The position numbers and the translations under genes are program-made. This document shows, piece after piece, positions 20,997-31,931 of a stretch of 64,000 nt of DNA. The stretch is from contig JARFIW010000900.1 of the NCBI GenBank assembly GCA_036346225.1, positions 248,001-312,000 on the forward strand. Reading direction: 5' to 3'. How positions within the stretch are numbered: position 1 is the first letter of the stretch; every line of letters starts with the position of its first letter. The DNA comes from Platerodrilus igneus. Its lineage: Eukaryota > Arthropoda > Insecta > Coleoptera > Lycidae. The notes beneath the pieces were generated by a model. It did not search any database and had not been told where the DNA came from. It was given only the letters and a program-made list of their open reading frames with translations.

Positions 20997-22994
20997 TGTA
21001 ATATAAAAATATTTTCTTATAATGAGATACTTTCTTTATTATTCATTATAAGCTTTATCCTCGTGACTATCAGCTATAAATTAAACCTCCCAATTTTCTA
21101 ACCCTTAATCTGATATCACAAGATCGAGAATTACTTTTTTTTAATGTAAGCCCAAGGTACTGTTGGATGGAGAATGACTTGAAACAAAGAAAAACTCTTA
21201 AGATATAAACGGCTAGTCGAGTGTTAGCTCTGGGTAGATCATGAGCTTGGGTCATGGGTGGATAAAAGACCAAAAATATTTTTAATGAGCACCACCGTAT
21301 TTTTCAATACAATAACCAACAAACTTTAACTGTGCTCGTATAAGGGGAATGCGGAAACCTTATGTCAACACCACTAACATAGCCATAAAACCTGAATTTC
21401 ACTCTTTAGGACACACTTACCAAGACCTCAACCACCAGATGTCATACAGATGTCTCAGCTTTACCTGTGAACAAACAAAAGCACAACATTTGCCAAAAAT
21501 AAAATAATAGAATTTAGGCATCTAAAATATACTGAGGGAATTTGTTTTCATTTCACACTCTTTCTATTCCGGGAGGACTTGCAATTTTTGAATGTTAAAT
21601 AATAAAACGTCTTTCAAAAACAAAAAGGATTCTATTTGGATAAATTTCTGATTATATATGTACAACTGCAATGTTTAAGTTTGTATCTTTATAAAAATTT
21701 TTCATAATAATTCTAATGAAGTTTTGCATTCAAAAGTAAGAAGATCTCTGAATAGATCTTTTCTATAAAATTTAATTAGATAGACGTATAATTTATAAGT
21801 TATTCATAATACATAAATTTCTTTTAATCAGCGAAGCACTTCCTTGATCATTACAACAGAAATTAATTATCAAAGTGCAGACTTTGTAAAATGTAATTAT
21901 TCTAATTTATTTATATTCTATAATAAATACGCGAATTTCATATGTCGATGAAAGTGCCTGTACATGACCTCAAAATCTTTAAACATATTGTAAATTAAAT
22001 CAAGACAGCATATGGCGTCTAGATAGGAAAACTGAATCTATACATTTTTTTATCTGACATAGGTTGTCATTCAGAACTTTATAAAATACACTATTTGCGT
22101 ACATGAGCAACCATTCTGACAAGCAAGCAACATATTATTTAATTTACTAATTTCTCAAAAACTATTTTCTCTTTACATTACTCGAATATTTAATGTTAGA
22201 TAATTCATAGTAATTTACTGTATTTTCAAAGTTATTAAATGCTAAAGAACACTCACGTGCATCGAAAATGAACTAAAAGTGCTGGACCTTGACGTCAGCT
22301 GTCGGAAATTTCCATCTTAATCTCCTTGTTTAATATTGTTCATCGGTAAGGTTGAAATATAAGAAACACATGTGAAATCGGCTTCCACGTTACTGCATGT
22401 TATATTAAATAGAACGAAACCATAAATTCTTGTTTTAAAATAATGCCTTCAGAAATTATTTTAATTTATTATCGGAGATATTATTCAAGATATGTCTTTA
22501 AGATATTGCACTAAGATGAAAAATATTAGTATAATCTATTGAATTAATATATACCAATTGTCTAAATGATGTCCAAAGGGGGTTCCATCTTCTTAGGCCT
22601 GTCGGGATCAACTAAACTGTTCGGAGCGAGACTTATCGAAAATCATGCTCACGCAACCGCTGTTAGGCTCGACCTCCAGACACCAAGAATTTACCAATCC
22701 TCTACTTTTTTCTAACTTTGTTAGAAGCCACGTGTTTACACAGGGCCATCTCGACTTAACCTCCTCTGCAAAGCAGCTTGCCCTTTCGAACGCTGAGAAT
22801 GAAGTGCCGACTGACAACTTGACAGAGCTTGGTAACAAACTTTAGAGTATAAACGTATAAGAATCTATACGTTATTATGAATATTATACATTAATTTTTA
22901 TTGGATGATAATTCACAAATTAAATATTTTAAATTATAGCTGTTTTATTTTTATTTTATTGTACTAAATGTAACAAGGAAAAAAATACGTTACA
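20997..22994. mobile_element. 1,998-bp solo-LTR-like insertion inside element B pol
   Basis: The insert begins TGTAATATAAAAAT and ends AAATACGTTACA, so it has the TG...CA ends of an LTR with inverted TGTAA/TTACA tips. It is flanked by an exact ACCG duplication (20993-20996 and 22995-22998). Taking it out with one ACCG fuses the two sides of element B pol in one frame. No RT, gag or transposase motif is visible inside; the open frame at 22645-22845 and its antisense are unrecognised. Best explanation: a solo LTR left by recombination of a different LTR element. A non-autonomous TRIM is an alternative. Confidence 0.75.
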
Positions 22995-23120
22995 ACCGTC
23001 ATTCTATGGATGACACTTATTTTCTCTTCCATCTTAGAGCATTGATTGCAGTTTATCGGACAAGCTCTCCTTGACAAAGCGTCTGCATTCCGATGGCTAG
23101 TTCCTACCCGATGTTCTGTG

Positions 23121-24282
23121 TCAGTCATATTCCTGCAACTGCTCTATCCACCTTGCCACTTGCCCTTCAGGATTTCGAAACTGCAGTAACCATTTCAGTG
23201 CAGCATGGTCTGTTCTCAACAGGAATTTACGGTCGTATAAGTACTTATAAAAGTGCTCTACGGATTTGACGACGGCCAACAGCTCCCTTCTTGTCACACA
23301 ATAGTTCCTTTCTGGCCGCGACAAGACCTTGCTGAAATATCCAATAACTTTTTCTTGTCCGTCCTGCACTTGAGAAAGAACGCCTCCTATAGCTGTGTTA
23401 CTGGCATCGGTATCCAACACAAATTTCCCCTCCATCCGTGGATAACTCAAAATTGGTGCTGTAACTAGTAGCCGTTTCAGTTGTTCAAATGCACTGTGGC
23501 AGTCGTCATTCCAATCATATTCTTGTCCATATTCGGTTAATTTCGTTAACGGTTTGGCAATGTTCGCAAACCCAAGTATAAAACGTCGGTAATATGTGCA
23601 CAATCCTAGAAAACTGCATAGTTGGTGTATATCTGCTGGTGTAGGCAACTCCTGTATCGTTTTTATTTTTGTCAGGGTCAGTTCTTATTCCGGTCTCCGA
23701 AACGACATGTCCTAGGTATTTCACCTCTTTTCTAAACAGGTGACACTTGTTGGGGCTCAATGTAAGGTTTGCCCCCCGTAATCTTTGGAATATCTCATCT
23801 AGGTTTTTAAGGTGTTCTTCAAAAGACCGGCCTAACACTATCACGTCGTCCAGGTACACCAGACAAGTCTTCCAAGACAGTCCACGCAGCATCGACTCCA
23901 TCAATCGTTCAAAAGTAGCAGGGGCATTGCATAATCCAAATGGAATGGCCTTGAACTGCCATAATCCAGTTCCAATTGTAAACGCAGTCTTTTCTTTATC
24001 GTTTGGTTCCAAGCCTACCTGCCAGTATCCGCTTTTCAAGTCCAAGGTCGAATACCATTTAGGTCCGGATAGAGTATCCAAGGTGTCATCAATTCTGGGC
24101 AAAGGATAGCTGTCTTTCTTTGTCACATTGTTAAGCCGCCGGTAGTCTACACAAAACCTTGTCGACCCGTCCTTTTTCTTGACAAGCACTACCGGAGATG
24201 CCCATGGACTATTCGAGGGTTCAATCACTCCCTGTTCTTCCATATCGGTGATAATTTGCTCGGCTTCCTTACGTTTTGCCAA
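23121..24282 (-). pseudogene. Reverse transcriptase and RNase H of gypsy element B
   Basis: The RT block on the minus strand is nearly intact: VIEPSNSPWASPVVLVKKKD, FCVDYRRLNNVTKKD, YPLPRIDDTLDTLSG, STLDLKSGYWQVGL, FKAIPFGLCNAPATFERLM and LVYLDDVIVLG, with the YLDD catalytic pair at 23845-23856. A frameshift near 23668 separates it from FLGLCTYYRRFILGFANIA and the RNase H block FVLDTDASNTAIGGVLSQ, ELLAVVKSVEHFYKYLYDR and RTDHAALKWL. The frame then runs to HRNADALSRRACPINCNQC and is cut at 22994 by the solo-LTR-like insertion. This is the youngest-looking coding region of element B. Confidence 0.95.
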
Positions 24283-24332
24283 AGGAAGCCGCCAGTATTG
24301 ATCTTGTGTTGCACAACATTCGTCCTTCCTTT

Positions 24333-25133
24333 TTATCTATCATCCATTGCAAACACACCTCGATATCGTCCGACCAGCTCTTTTACCTTGCCCAGTTGGT
24401 CGCCGTTTAATCCTTGACACGAAGGTATTAACATATCCAGCAATTTCTGTGAGCAACCGTTGGCTGGTTTATCTTTCGTGTCGTCCACACAACGTTTAAT
24501 ATGGTATACTGGAATGCAAATTCCTACAATCGTGTATTTCTTCAGGGTCACCGTATGCGGATTAATGTTCAGCACCCTTACTGGTACCATATTTCAAAAC
24601 TTTACCAGCGTTTTTCCAATCAGTAATCCCTCCTGGCCCATTCCCGATTCAGTCGCTTCCATCATGCATACTTGTCCTTCCCGGAGCGTACCATCCGGGC
24701 GTCCCATTACTATCATTTCCGCCTTCTCGTGTATTTTCATATCGCAAATCATTCGAACTTGCATCGTCTGGTTACTCCTACCTTGAAATGGAATCTCATC
24801 ATCATCTATTCGAAGCACATTTTCTTTCATGTTTACATGAAACCCATATTCTCTCATGAGATCCGTTCCCAAGATCACTTTTTCTGTAATATCGGCTACC
24901 AACACTCGATGATTAATTAATTTGTCCCCAATTGTCAACATAACGGCAGTCTCTCCGTGAGTACAAATCTTCTCACCACTTACCGTTCGGAGACACACCG
25001 ATACAGGTAGCACTTTTCCACGAGCAACCAAATCTGGTCTCACAATAGTTCTTGTTGCTCCTGTATCCAAAAGTAATCGGACAACCCTACCATTAATTCT
25101 ACCATCGCCATAAATGCTGTCCAGACTCCTCAT
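24333..25133 (-). pseudogene. Aspartic protease and linker of gypsy element B
   Basis: The first frame (25133-24594) contains VVRLLLDTGATRTIV, in which DTGA is the retropepsin active site, then VLPVSVCLRTVSGEKI and VILGTDLMREYGFHV, the second conserved ILG-D motif. After a stop the second frame (24590-24333) holds a linker ending KELVGRYRGVFAMDD, typical of the stretch just before gypsy RT. The enzyme matures the Gag-Pol polyprotein. Two stops divide the region. Confidence 0.9.
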
Positions 25134-25139
25134 CGACGA

Positions 25140-26319
25140 TGCAGCACGGATGATAATCTCCGGGGCACTACGTTGTGTTTTCGGCGTTCGCCCCCTTACG
25201 TCGACTTGCTTTAGTTTTCCTGCTGCTCAACCGGTTTTTTTTTTCTTGAGTGCAGCACCTGTGTATATGACCAACTTCACCGCAGTTCCAGCATCGCAGA
25301 CCTCATCCCCGCGGTCGTGGTCTTTCAAGCTTTTCCACACGGTTGATTATTTCATCTATGCTGTTTTGCGCTTGATCAGGTTCTTCTAAGGCAGACCGAA
25401 CTTTGTGACTCATCCTGTGTGATGTCTACTTAGCTGCCTCAAATTCAAACGCATGAGCCAGTGCGTCATCAAACATTTTTGGCCGTGCTAGTCTTAGCGC
25501 TTGCTGTATTTCGCCATCCACAAATGTTTGAACAGCCAGTTGTTCGAGGAAACTCTCTGGTGCCGTTGGGTATGCCAATCTAACTAATCTGGCGATGTCA
25601 GCTTTAAATTCTTGCAGGCTTTCACTTGTCTTTTGCGAGCGGTTCTTAACTTGTGCGTGGTAAACCTGTTGAAGGTGAGCATCTCCATATCTCATCTCAA
25701 GCTTTGATGTTAAGTGGCCGTAATCATTCTGCTGGTGATCGGGAATCGTTTGTAAGATGTTAAGAGCTTCCCCCCGTAAGGCCACTATTAAAGAGATAGC
25801 CTTCTCTTTGTTGCACCAACCGTTGGCTATTGCAGCAGCTTCAAATTGTTTTAAATATGTGGGCCAAGGTGTTTTACCATCGAATGTGGGTGGTTTCACT
25901 TTAAATTTAGACGGTATTGACTCGCTTTCTACCATGCTTCTTATTTCTGGAATGTTCTGATTTACAACTTGGTTTACTAATTCAAGTGGCCGCGTTGTTA
26001 GTGAAATTACCTGTTCTTGTAGTCTCATCACATCTTCTTCCATTTTTACCAATTTACTGTCCAACTATTGCTCAACTGTTTTTACCTGTTCAGTGAAATC
26101 TTCTTTTAATGCAATGGAGCTTTCCATTAATCTTTGTTCTAACGTGGCTGTACTTGCATTCAACTTTTCTTCCATTTTGGCAGCATTTTCACTTAACCTT
26201 TCAATTTTTTCAGCATTTTCACAAAATTTTTCTTCCATACCGGATTTAAAATCCTTAAGGAAATTCATTAAAGTTTCTGCGTCCATTTTACTTTGACTTC
26301 TTGTTACAGGCATATACAA
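25140..26319 (-). pseudogene. Gag of gypsy element B, with CCHC zinc knuckle
   Basis: The frame starts at 26319 (MPVTRSQSKMDAETLMNFL) and is a coiled-coil-rich N-terminus. A single TAG at 26062 interrupts it, then it continues through PPTFDGKTPWPTYLKQFEAA, ALRGEALNILQTI, LTSKLEMRYGDAHLQQVY and ESLQEFKADIARLVRLAYP, the capsid-like part. After the stop at 25426, further minus-strand frames carry CWNCGEVGHIHRCC, a C-X2-C-X4-H-X4-C nucleocapsid knuckle (about 25260-25300). It packages element RNA in intact copies. Confidence 0.9.
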
Positions 26320-26387
26320 ACTACTTAAATATCATTAGACTTGTGTTTTAAATTAATCACTATATACTCCACACAGGCTGACACCAG

Positions 26388-26688
26388 TGAAGCGGGCTAC
26401 TGCTGCCGCGTTTCTTTAATTTAAAACAAGTAATAACCAGAGTCTTTATTACTCACTGTTCACAAGTCTAATTAACAGTATATGCCTTATTTATAGATGT
26501 TTTCAGTCCACTTAACAATGAAGCACTATTACACTAATGAATTTACAAGCACTAATATCTTCTTAAACTAACATATTTAGGATCGGTCCATTAACAACAC
26601 TAACACAACTATTTATTTATTATACACTTTGTGTATTTATGTATACTACAAGCTGCATGTACATTAGATACAGCATATAACATTCATG
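26388..26688 (-). repeat. 5' LTR of gypsy element B, piece 1
   Basis: Begins (plus view) TGAAGCGGGCTACTGCTGCC and matches 18454 onward for about 300 bp. It is cut at CATTCATG (26681-26688) by MULE 1; the LTR resumes at 30965 with CATTTATG. Confidence 0.9.
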
Positions 26689-26839
26689 ACGAGCGTCTCG
26701 CGGTAGAAAGAACGCGGCTGTAATGACAGTTGAAAACAGATTGAGGTTACGTAATTTTTTGTTTACATAAATAGGTTGAGGTCTGTGTTAATGTTAAATT
26801 GATTGTATATCTCCTTATTTATATAGGAGAAGTAAAAAA

Positions 26840-26945
26840 ATGAATATTTGCCTAGATTGTGGTTCTAAATTTACGTAAAATAAAACTTTGTATGGCCACT
26901 TAAGAAAATTTTATGATTTGAATATAAGAGACCAGTTTCTATAAG
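26840..26945 (+). pseudogene. Mirror copy of MULE 1's first zinc finger in its left end
   Basis: Starting at the ATG at 26840 the plus strand reads MNICLDCGSKFT, stop, NKTLYGHLRKFYDLNIRDQF. This is a decayed version of the protein start on the opposite strand at 30812 (MNTCKDCGFEFTQKKNLYAH). The ATG lies 151 bp inside the left end and 152 bp inside the right end, so the terminal inverted repeat of this MULE includes the start of its own transposase gene. Confidence 0.8.
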
Positions 26946-27718
26946 CAACCAACTTTGGATCAAAAAGAAGTTAAAAGAAGTTAAATGAAGGAAATTAACT
27001 TTACACGAATGTTATCTATATATGTTAGCTCTTGTATGTAAACAATTTGGTATTTTGTACTAACTTGTTGCTATTCTAGGTATCTTTCGTACTTGTGTCA
27101 ATATGCAGTTTATAGGTACTTTGCTGGGATTTCTTTAATTTGATTTGTAAATTATTAATTACTTAAGTGAAATGTGTTTAATAATAGTAATAGAGGCTTG
27201 AGGTTTCAATAATTGTATTTTTATTTTTTAAAAAGTAAATACGTTATGTACCCATATACATTCTCAATAAATACCTAAATTAATTAAGAAAAAAACTAAT
27301 TTTATTTTGTCAAGAATTTTGTTTGCACTGTCAGTCCACTAAAATATGTAAAAAAACAAGGTAGAAAATTAAGATTATTTTGGTACTCCGACTAAAAGTA
27401 AAACTAAAATACGGCACTATTAATATAAGAACACTCAATCCGACAGATTTGACGAAATTACAATAACTTACCAGCGCTTGTAACACTGATAAAACAAAGT
27501 GAGAACTGAGGATTAAATTAGATTAGTCGCGTACTTGTAGGTTTCCCATCAAAATCGCTGGGATTGTAATAATTTCCAGTAATTTGTACATGTATTTCTG
27601 CGAGTGATTTCCCCATCGGATTTTATTTTCAAACAAGAGAAAGCAGAACAAAATCTAACCTTATAAGCTTTAGTGTTAATTAAACCTACTTTCTACTGAG
27701 ATAATACACTGTCTTATT

Positions 27719-30700
27719 TTAACATAAAATCAGGTGATCAGATCTTGTATGAACATTAATATTAAGGTTTGAGTTATTAACCAAACCATCCCTAATAAAA
27801 ATTTCTTCTGTTAGAGTAGGCTTTTTAAGATCATTATTCCTTGTTGATTTCTTCTTTGTTGAAAAAAGCCGCACCTGATGTTCAACTTTTTTATTAATAT
27901 TAATCTCCTCTGTAGTTTTTACATCAATAGATTGTGCTTTATTTAATGTGTCAATGATTTTATCAAATTGCCTCATTATAGCCAGATGTACGTCGTCAGT
28001 TAACGAAGCATTCTCACATAGGCCTATTATTAGCTCTGCTCTTTTTTTTAATAATATTGTAGCGGGCTACTACTACCGCGTTTCTTTAATTTAAAACAAG
28101 TAATAATAATGGTCTTTATTACTCACTGTTCACAAGTCTAATTAACAGTATATGCCTTATTTATAGATGTTTTCAGTCCACTCAACAATGAAGCACTATT
28201 ACACTAATGAATTTACAAGCACTAATATCTTCTTAAACTAACTCCTTTACCATAGGTTCATTAACAACACTAGCACAACTATTTGTTTATACACTTCTAT
28301 TTATTTATGTATACTACAAGGTGTATGTACATTAGACACAGTTTATATCATTTATGTATATATTCCAAAAGCTCAACTTTACTGTACACGATATAATTTA
28401 TATTAGACACTCAAGAATAGACTGACTCTTGCATTCATTAGCGGTCTTATATATACTCTGGATTACAAGGATGACTCGTGCTCCCGTAATTTCTAGAAGA
28501 ATTCTGGAATCCTTGAGAATACGCTGTGCCCCGAGCGTTTTGTGTGTAATTGATTACTAGAAGAATTCTCGTATCCTGAAAACTATGCAGAGTCTACAGC
28601 GCTTGTGTGTTTGATGGGTTGCCTAGTAATAGCTCGCAACAATATCATGTTTTGAAGATTTTGCTTCATGTAAAATATTACTGCTGAAAAGTTCATTAAC
28701 GTTACTAATATGCAAAGGTATCAAGATTCGATTTGTAAAACTGTATCGCACAAACATGTACGTGTTTGCAAATGTTAAGCTTTATCATGTTGTCAATACA
28801 GGTGCATTGAAATGTATGAACACAACTTAGGCATGAACCTTCACAGGCCTCATCTACTCTGGTAACTTGATACTGTTGAAAAGCACAAGTGGACGACGTA
28901 ACTAAAAATTCCTTATCATTTTCAAGACGTTTAATAAAATCTGATGTAATTGTTAGACTTGCTTTATGACTTTGTTTAATTCTATTAATTTTGTCATTGG
29001 AAGTATTCTTTGCAAGTTTAATTATACGTTTAAACAAGCTATCTCGAGCAATTTTCATTACTGCATTAATGCTTTTGTCCAAACGTTTTACTTTCCGACC
29101 TTCCAAATACACATACTTCAAAACTTTGTGCATCGATTCAAGATACATGTTAGTGTTTATTCCTAAACCCAATCGATAGCAATATGCCCAAGACGTTGGA
29201 CGATTTGCATAATTATTATAAAAATATTCAGCAAATGATTGTGTATCAACATCGTCATAAATATCTTCTACTACCTGATTTAAAATGTCATTAAATTCAT
29301 CAATAGACACACTGTAATAAAACACGAAGGGATTTATATACTACTACTTTCTTTTCAATCCCTCCTTTAATTTTTGACAAATTTTTGCGCCAATTACGAT
29401 CCACATGCCAGGTACATAGCAACTGGTGAGGTACCTTGGCAATAACATAAGACCATGTATTATAAAATGCTGGAGCATCATCAGACATAAAAACAGTAGT
29501 TGATATAATACCCACTCTTGATTTAATTTTTCCAAAAAACAACTTGAAAATCATTTCGTCAGCACGATTTGAAAAACAAAATGCCACTAGGCACCCTGAA
29601 CCAAATTCATCCACTGTCATTAGTGTGTAAAGCTGAAAATCGTAACTATTTGTACCGTGTGTACCATCAACGCACACCTTGTCATTCCCAAATTTAAGCA
29701 ACTGTTCACGTTGAAAAGAAGTGATTATGACTAATGCAAAATCTTGAACATCTAAAATTATTTTTGAGTCATTTGGGTTTCCTTCTACACCTTGGCTTTT
29801 ATAATATAACACTGGCCAGTCGCTTCCTAAGTTCATCATTTCCTCTACCCAGAGCCGTACGCTAATTGCATCATTTAGGTAACATTTCACACCATACTTA
29901 ATGTTGAAGTCCCTAACAATATTGTGCATATCTTTTGTTTCTAACAACAAAATTCTCTGTAAATTTTCTTGTTTTAAAGCAGAATCACGAACATCATCCA
30001 ATATATGTTGAAATGTAATACCTTCCTTTAATTTTCCTGAAACACATCAATTGTAAAATTTCAAACTAGAACTTTATGTTCGTAAATATCTGCAATTTCT
30101 GCTTTACTCTCTTTACTTAAAAAACTCGACCAATATCGTTGGTATGTCCAACATGAGTTGTCCAGAAGTCTATTGCAACAGACCCATCGTTCTTTACCGT
30201 CGCTTCCATTCTTGAGGGACAAACACTTCCAATTTTATTAGTGCCTGTGCTTTTTAAGCTTCTAAAACCCTTGCCTTTTGGAATGTAGTTGTATGATCGA
30301 TGGCAATTATAGTACTCCTTTTTGGTGCCATCAGACAATAATTTAGCTGAAGTGTGAAGTATATACATTGCCAAAGATTTTTCCTGTTCTTGGTTTTTTC
30401 AGTTTTTGAACTCTGTTGAACAGAATAAAATTAGTATATAATTAACACTTTGCATAATAATCTTCAAACCTAATTGTGAATTAAAATGTAGTTGATCAAG
30501 TTTAGTTTCAATTTGATGTTCATTTGCCAAATGTTGTCGAAGTTTTTTATATCCCTTTAGATGTGTTGTACAATTTTCATAAAAGCACTTGATTCTTGAC
30601 GAGTTGAGAATTATTGGAATACTTTTATGAACAGTTCTGCAATGACAACGTAAAGTTGCTTTACTTGTCAAGGATTTGCCACATGTATCACACAAAAATT

Positions 30701-30812
30701 TACTAGTTAAAGTAACTGGTTTCCTATATTCAAAATTATGAATCTTCCTTAAATGGGCATACAAATTCTTCTTTTGTGTAAACTCAAAACCACAATCTTT
30801 GCAAGTATTCAT
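27719..30812 (-). pseudogene. MULE 1 transposase with C2H2 N-terminus and SWIM finger
   Basis: From the ATG at 30812 the minus strand encodes three C2H2 fingers (CKDCGFEFTQKKNLYAHLR, CDTCGKSLTSKATLRCH, CFYENCTTHLKGYKKL), then a basic WRKY/FLYWCH-like block (KKEYYNCHRSYNYIPKGKG, STGTNKIGSVCPSRMEATV, HVGHTNDIGRVF). The MULE core follows: VCVDGTHGTNSYDF with the first catalytic D, VFMSDDAPAFYNTW with the second, LLCTWHVDRNWRKNL, and YLESMHKVLKYVYLEG with the catalytic E. A SWIM finger CTCIDNMIKLNICKHVHVC closes the core, and a C-terminal tail lies at 28057-27719 beyond the solo LTR. At least three frameshifts or stops break the gene. Confidence 0.85.
28058..28641 (-). repeat. Solo LTR of the element B family inside MULE 1
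   Basis: It runs from TGTAGCGGGCTACTACTACC to AGCTCGCAACA (plus view), 584 bp, with ATAT on both sides (28054-28057, 28642-28645). It is about 47 bp longer than the 18454-18990 LTR, partly because of an additional segment near 28540-28600 that includes a second attctagaagaattct-like string. It interrupts the MULE 1 C-terminal coding region (AKSSKHDI on one side, KKRAELIIGLCENASLTDD on the other). Confidence 0.9.
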
Positions 30813-30964
30813 TTTTACTCCTCGTTTACAAATAACACGATAAACAAAATTAATAACTAATTTCCATGAATCTCATTCACTATATGTAAACAAAAAAATT
30901 ACGTAACCTCAATCTGTTTACAACTGTCATTACAGCCGCGTTATTTCTACCGCGAGACACTCGT

Positions 30965-31009
30965 CATTTATGTATACACTTGAACTTCCCAAAAGCTCAA
31001 CTACTATTA
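30965..31009 (-). repeat. 5' LTR of gypsy element B, piece 2
   Basis: Starts at the second copy of the MULE 1 target (CATTTATG) and matches the LTR through cccaaaagctcaactactat. It is then cut at TA (31008-31009) by the DD82E element. Confidence 0.9.
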
Positions 31010-31931
31010 GAGTAGTATTATTATCTTATGGCGCGTGACGTCACATGCGCAATAGGTTCAATTTAAACTTAAACTTCAAGATTCACAACGCTACAGTACA
31101 ACCCACAAACATCTTGCTAGCAATGTGGCTTTAATACGTCGTCACGAATATCCCATTTATTACGTTAAGTAAAATATTGTTTGTAAGGACCCCGTTCATG
31201 CTGGCGGTATCTAGAAATTCATAAATATATGAAATAAATCCAGACTTCCATATAATACCGGAGCTTTTACTTGTTTTTACTTATAAACAATTCTAGGTTC
31301 GTAGTTTCATTATCCGTAAATATTTGCTGTGGCAACAGTGCACATACTCCGCGGATCCCAATACTGCATATACCGAATGTGAATCGTAACTGTCATTGTC
31401 ATTCTCGCTCTTATCAAGGTCTTATTGTTTTCAGTTTTCCGTTTTAATATTTGTATCAAATAATAGTCATCAAAACAGTTTTCTTCAAAACTAACTGATA
31501 GTTAATTTCTTCAGCAATGTAAGTATTTAGAAAGTTCATTGAATGATTAATTATGATATATTTTAGAGTAATATTATGAATAAGAAGGAGGTGATTCATA
31601 GTCAAGGACGACAGATTGTTTTTAATATGTTTCAATATTTGAAACGCATAAAAGATTCGGGCGCCTCCAACCTGAACAATTTGCAAGAGTGCGTGGCTGA
31701 AGCAACAGGTGTGTCATTGCGGACGGTGCAAAGAATTGTAAAGGAATGTACAAACAAACCATCCTGCAGCAAGTTCAGTTCACCAAGGAAAACCGTAAAT
31801 AAACCAAGAACCTAAGTCAACAGTGAATGGATTTGACGAAGAGATTCTAAGAACCGTTATGTATCGGTTTGCAGCAATACATAAACGTAGACCGACTTTG
31901 AAGTTAGTGTTTGACGAATTTAAAAATAACA

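Larger units (their letters stand above)
26689..30964 (-). mobile_element. MULE 1 (Mutator-like element) inside the 5' LTR of element B
   Basis: The ends are ACGAGCGTCTCGCGGTAGAA (left) and its near-perfect inverse on the right (ACGAGTGTCTCGCGGTAGAA on the minus strand). The first about 78 bp of the two ends are almost identical, and similarity continues irregularly to about 250 bp. The flanking 8-bp duplication is CATTCATG/CATTTATG (26681-26688, 30965-30972), one base changed. The minus-strand transposase is typical of MULEs. A solo LTR of the element B family sits at 28058-28641. Confidence 0.9.

Noticed and set aside
22608..22845. Overlapping open frames on both strands inside the 1,998-bp insertion
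   Set aside because: Neither has a recognisable motif; they lie inside an LTR-like sequence with no other coding features.
19051..24786. Plus-strand open frames across gypsy element B
   Set aside because: They are antisense shadows of clear minus-strand gag-pol motifs.
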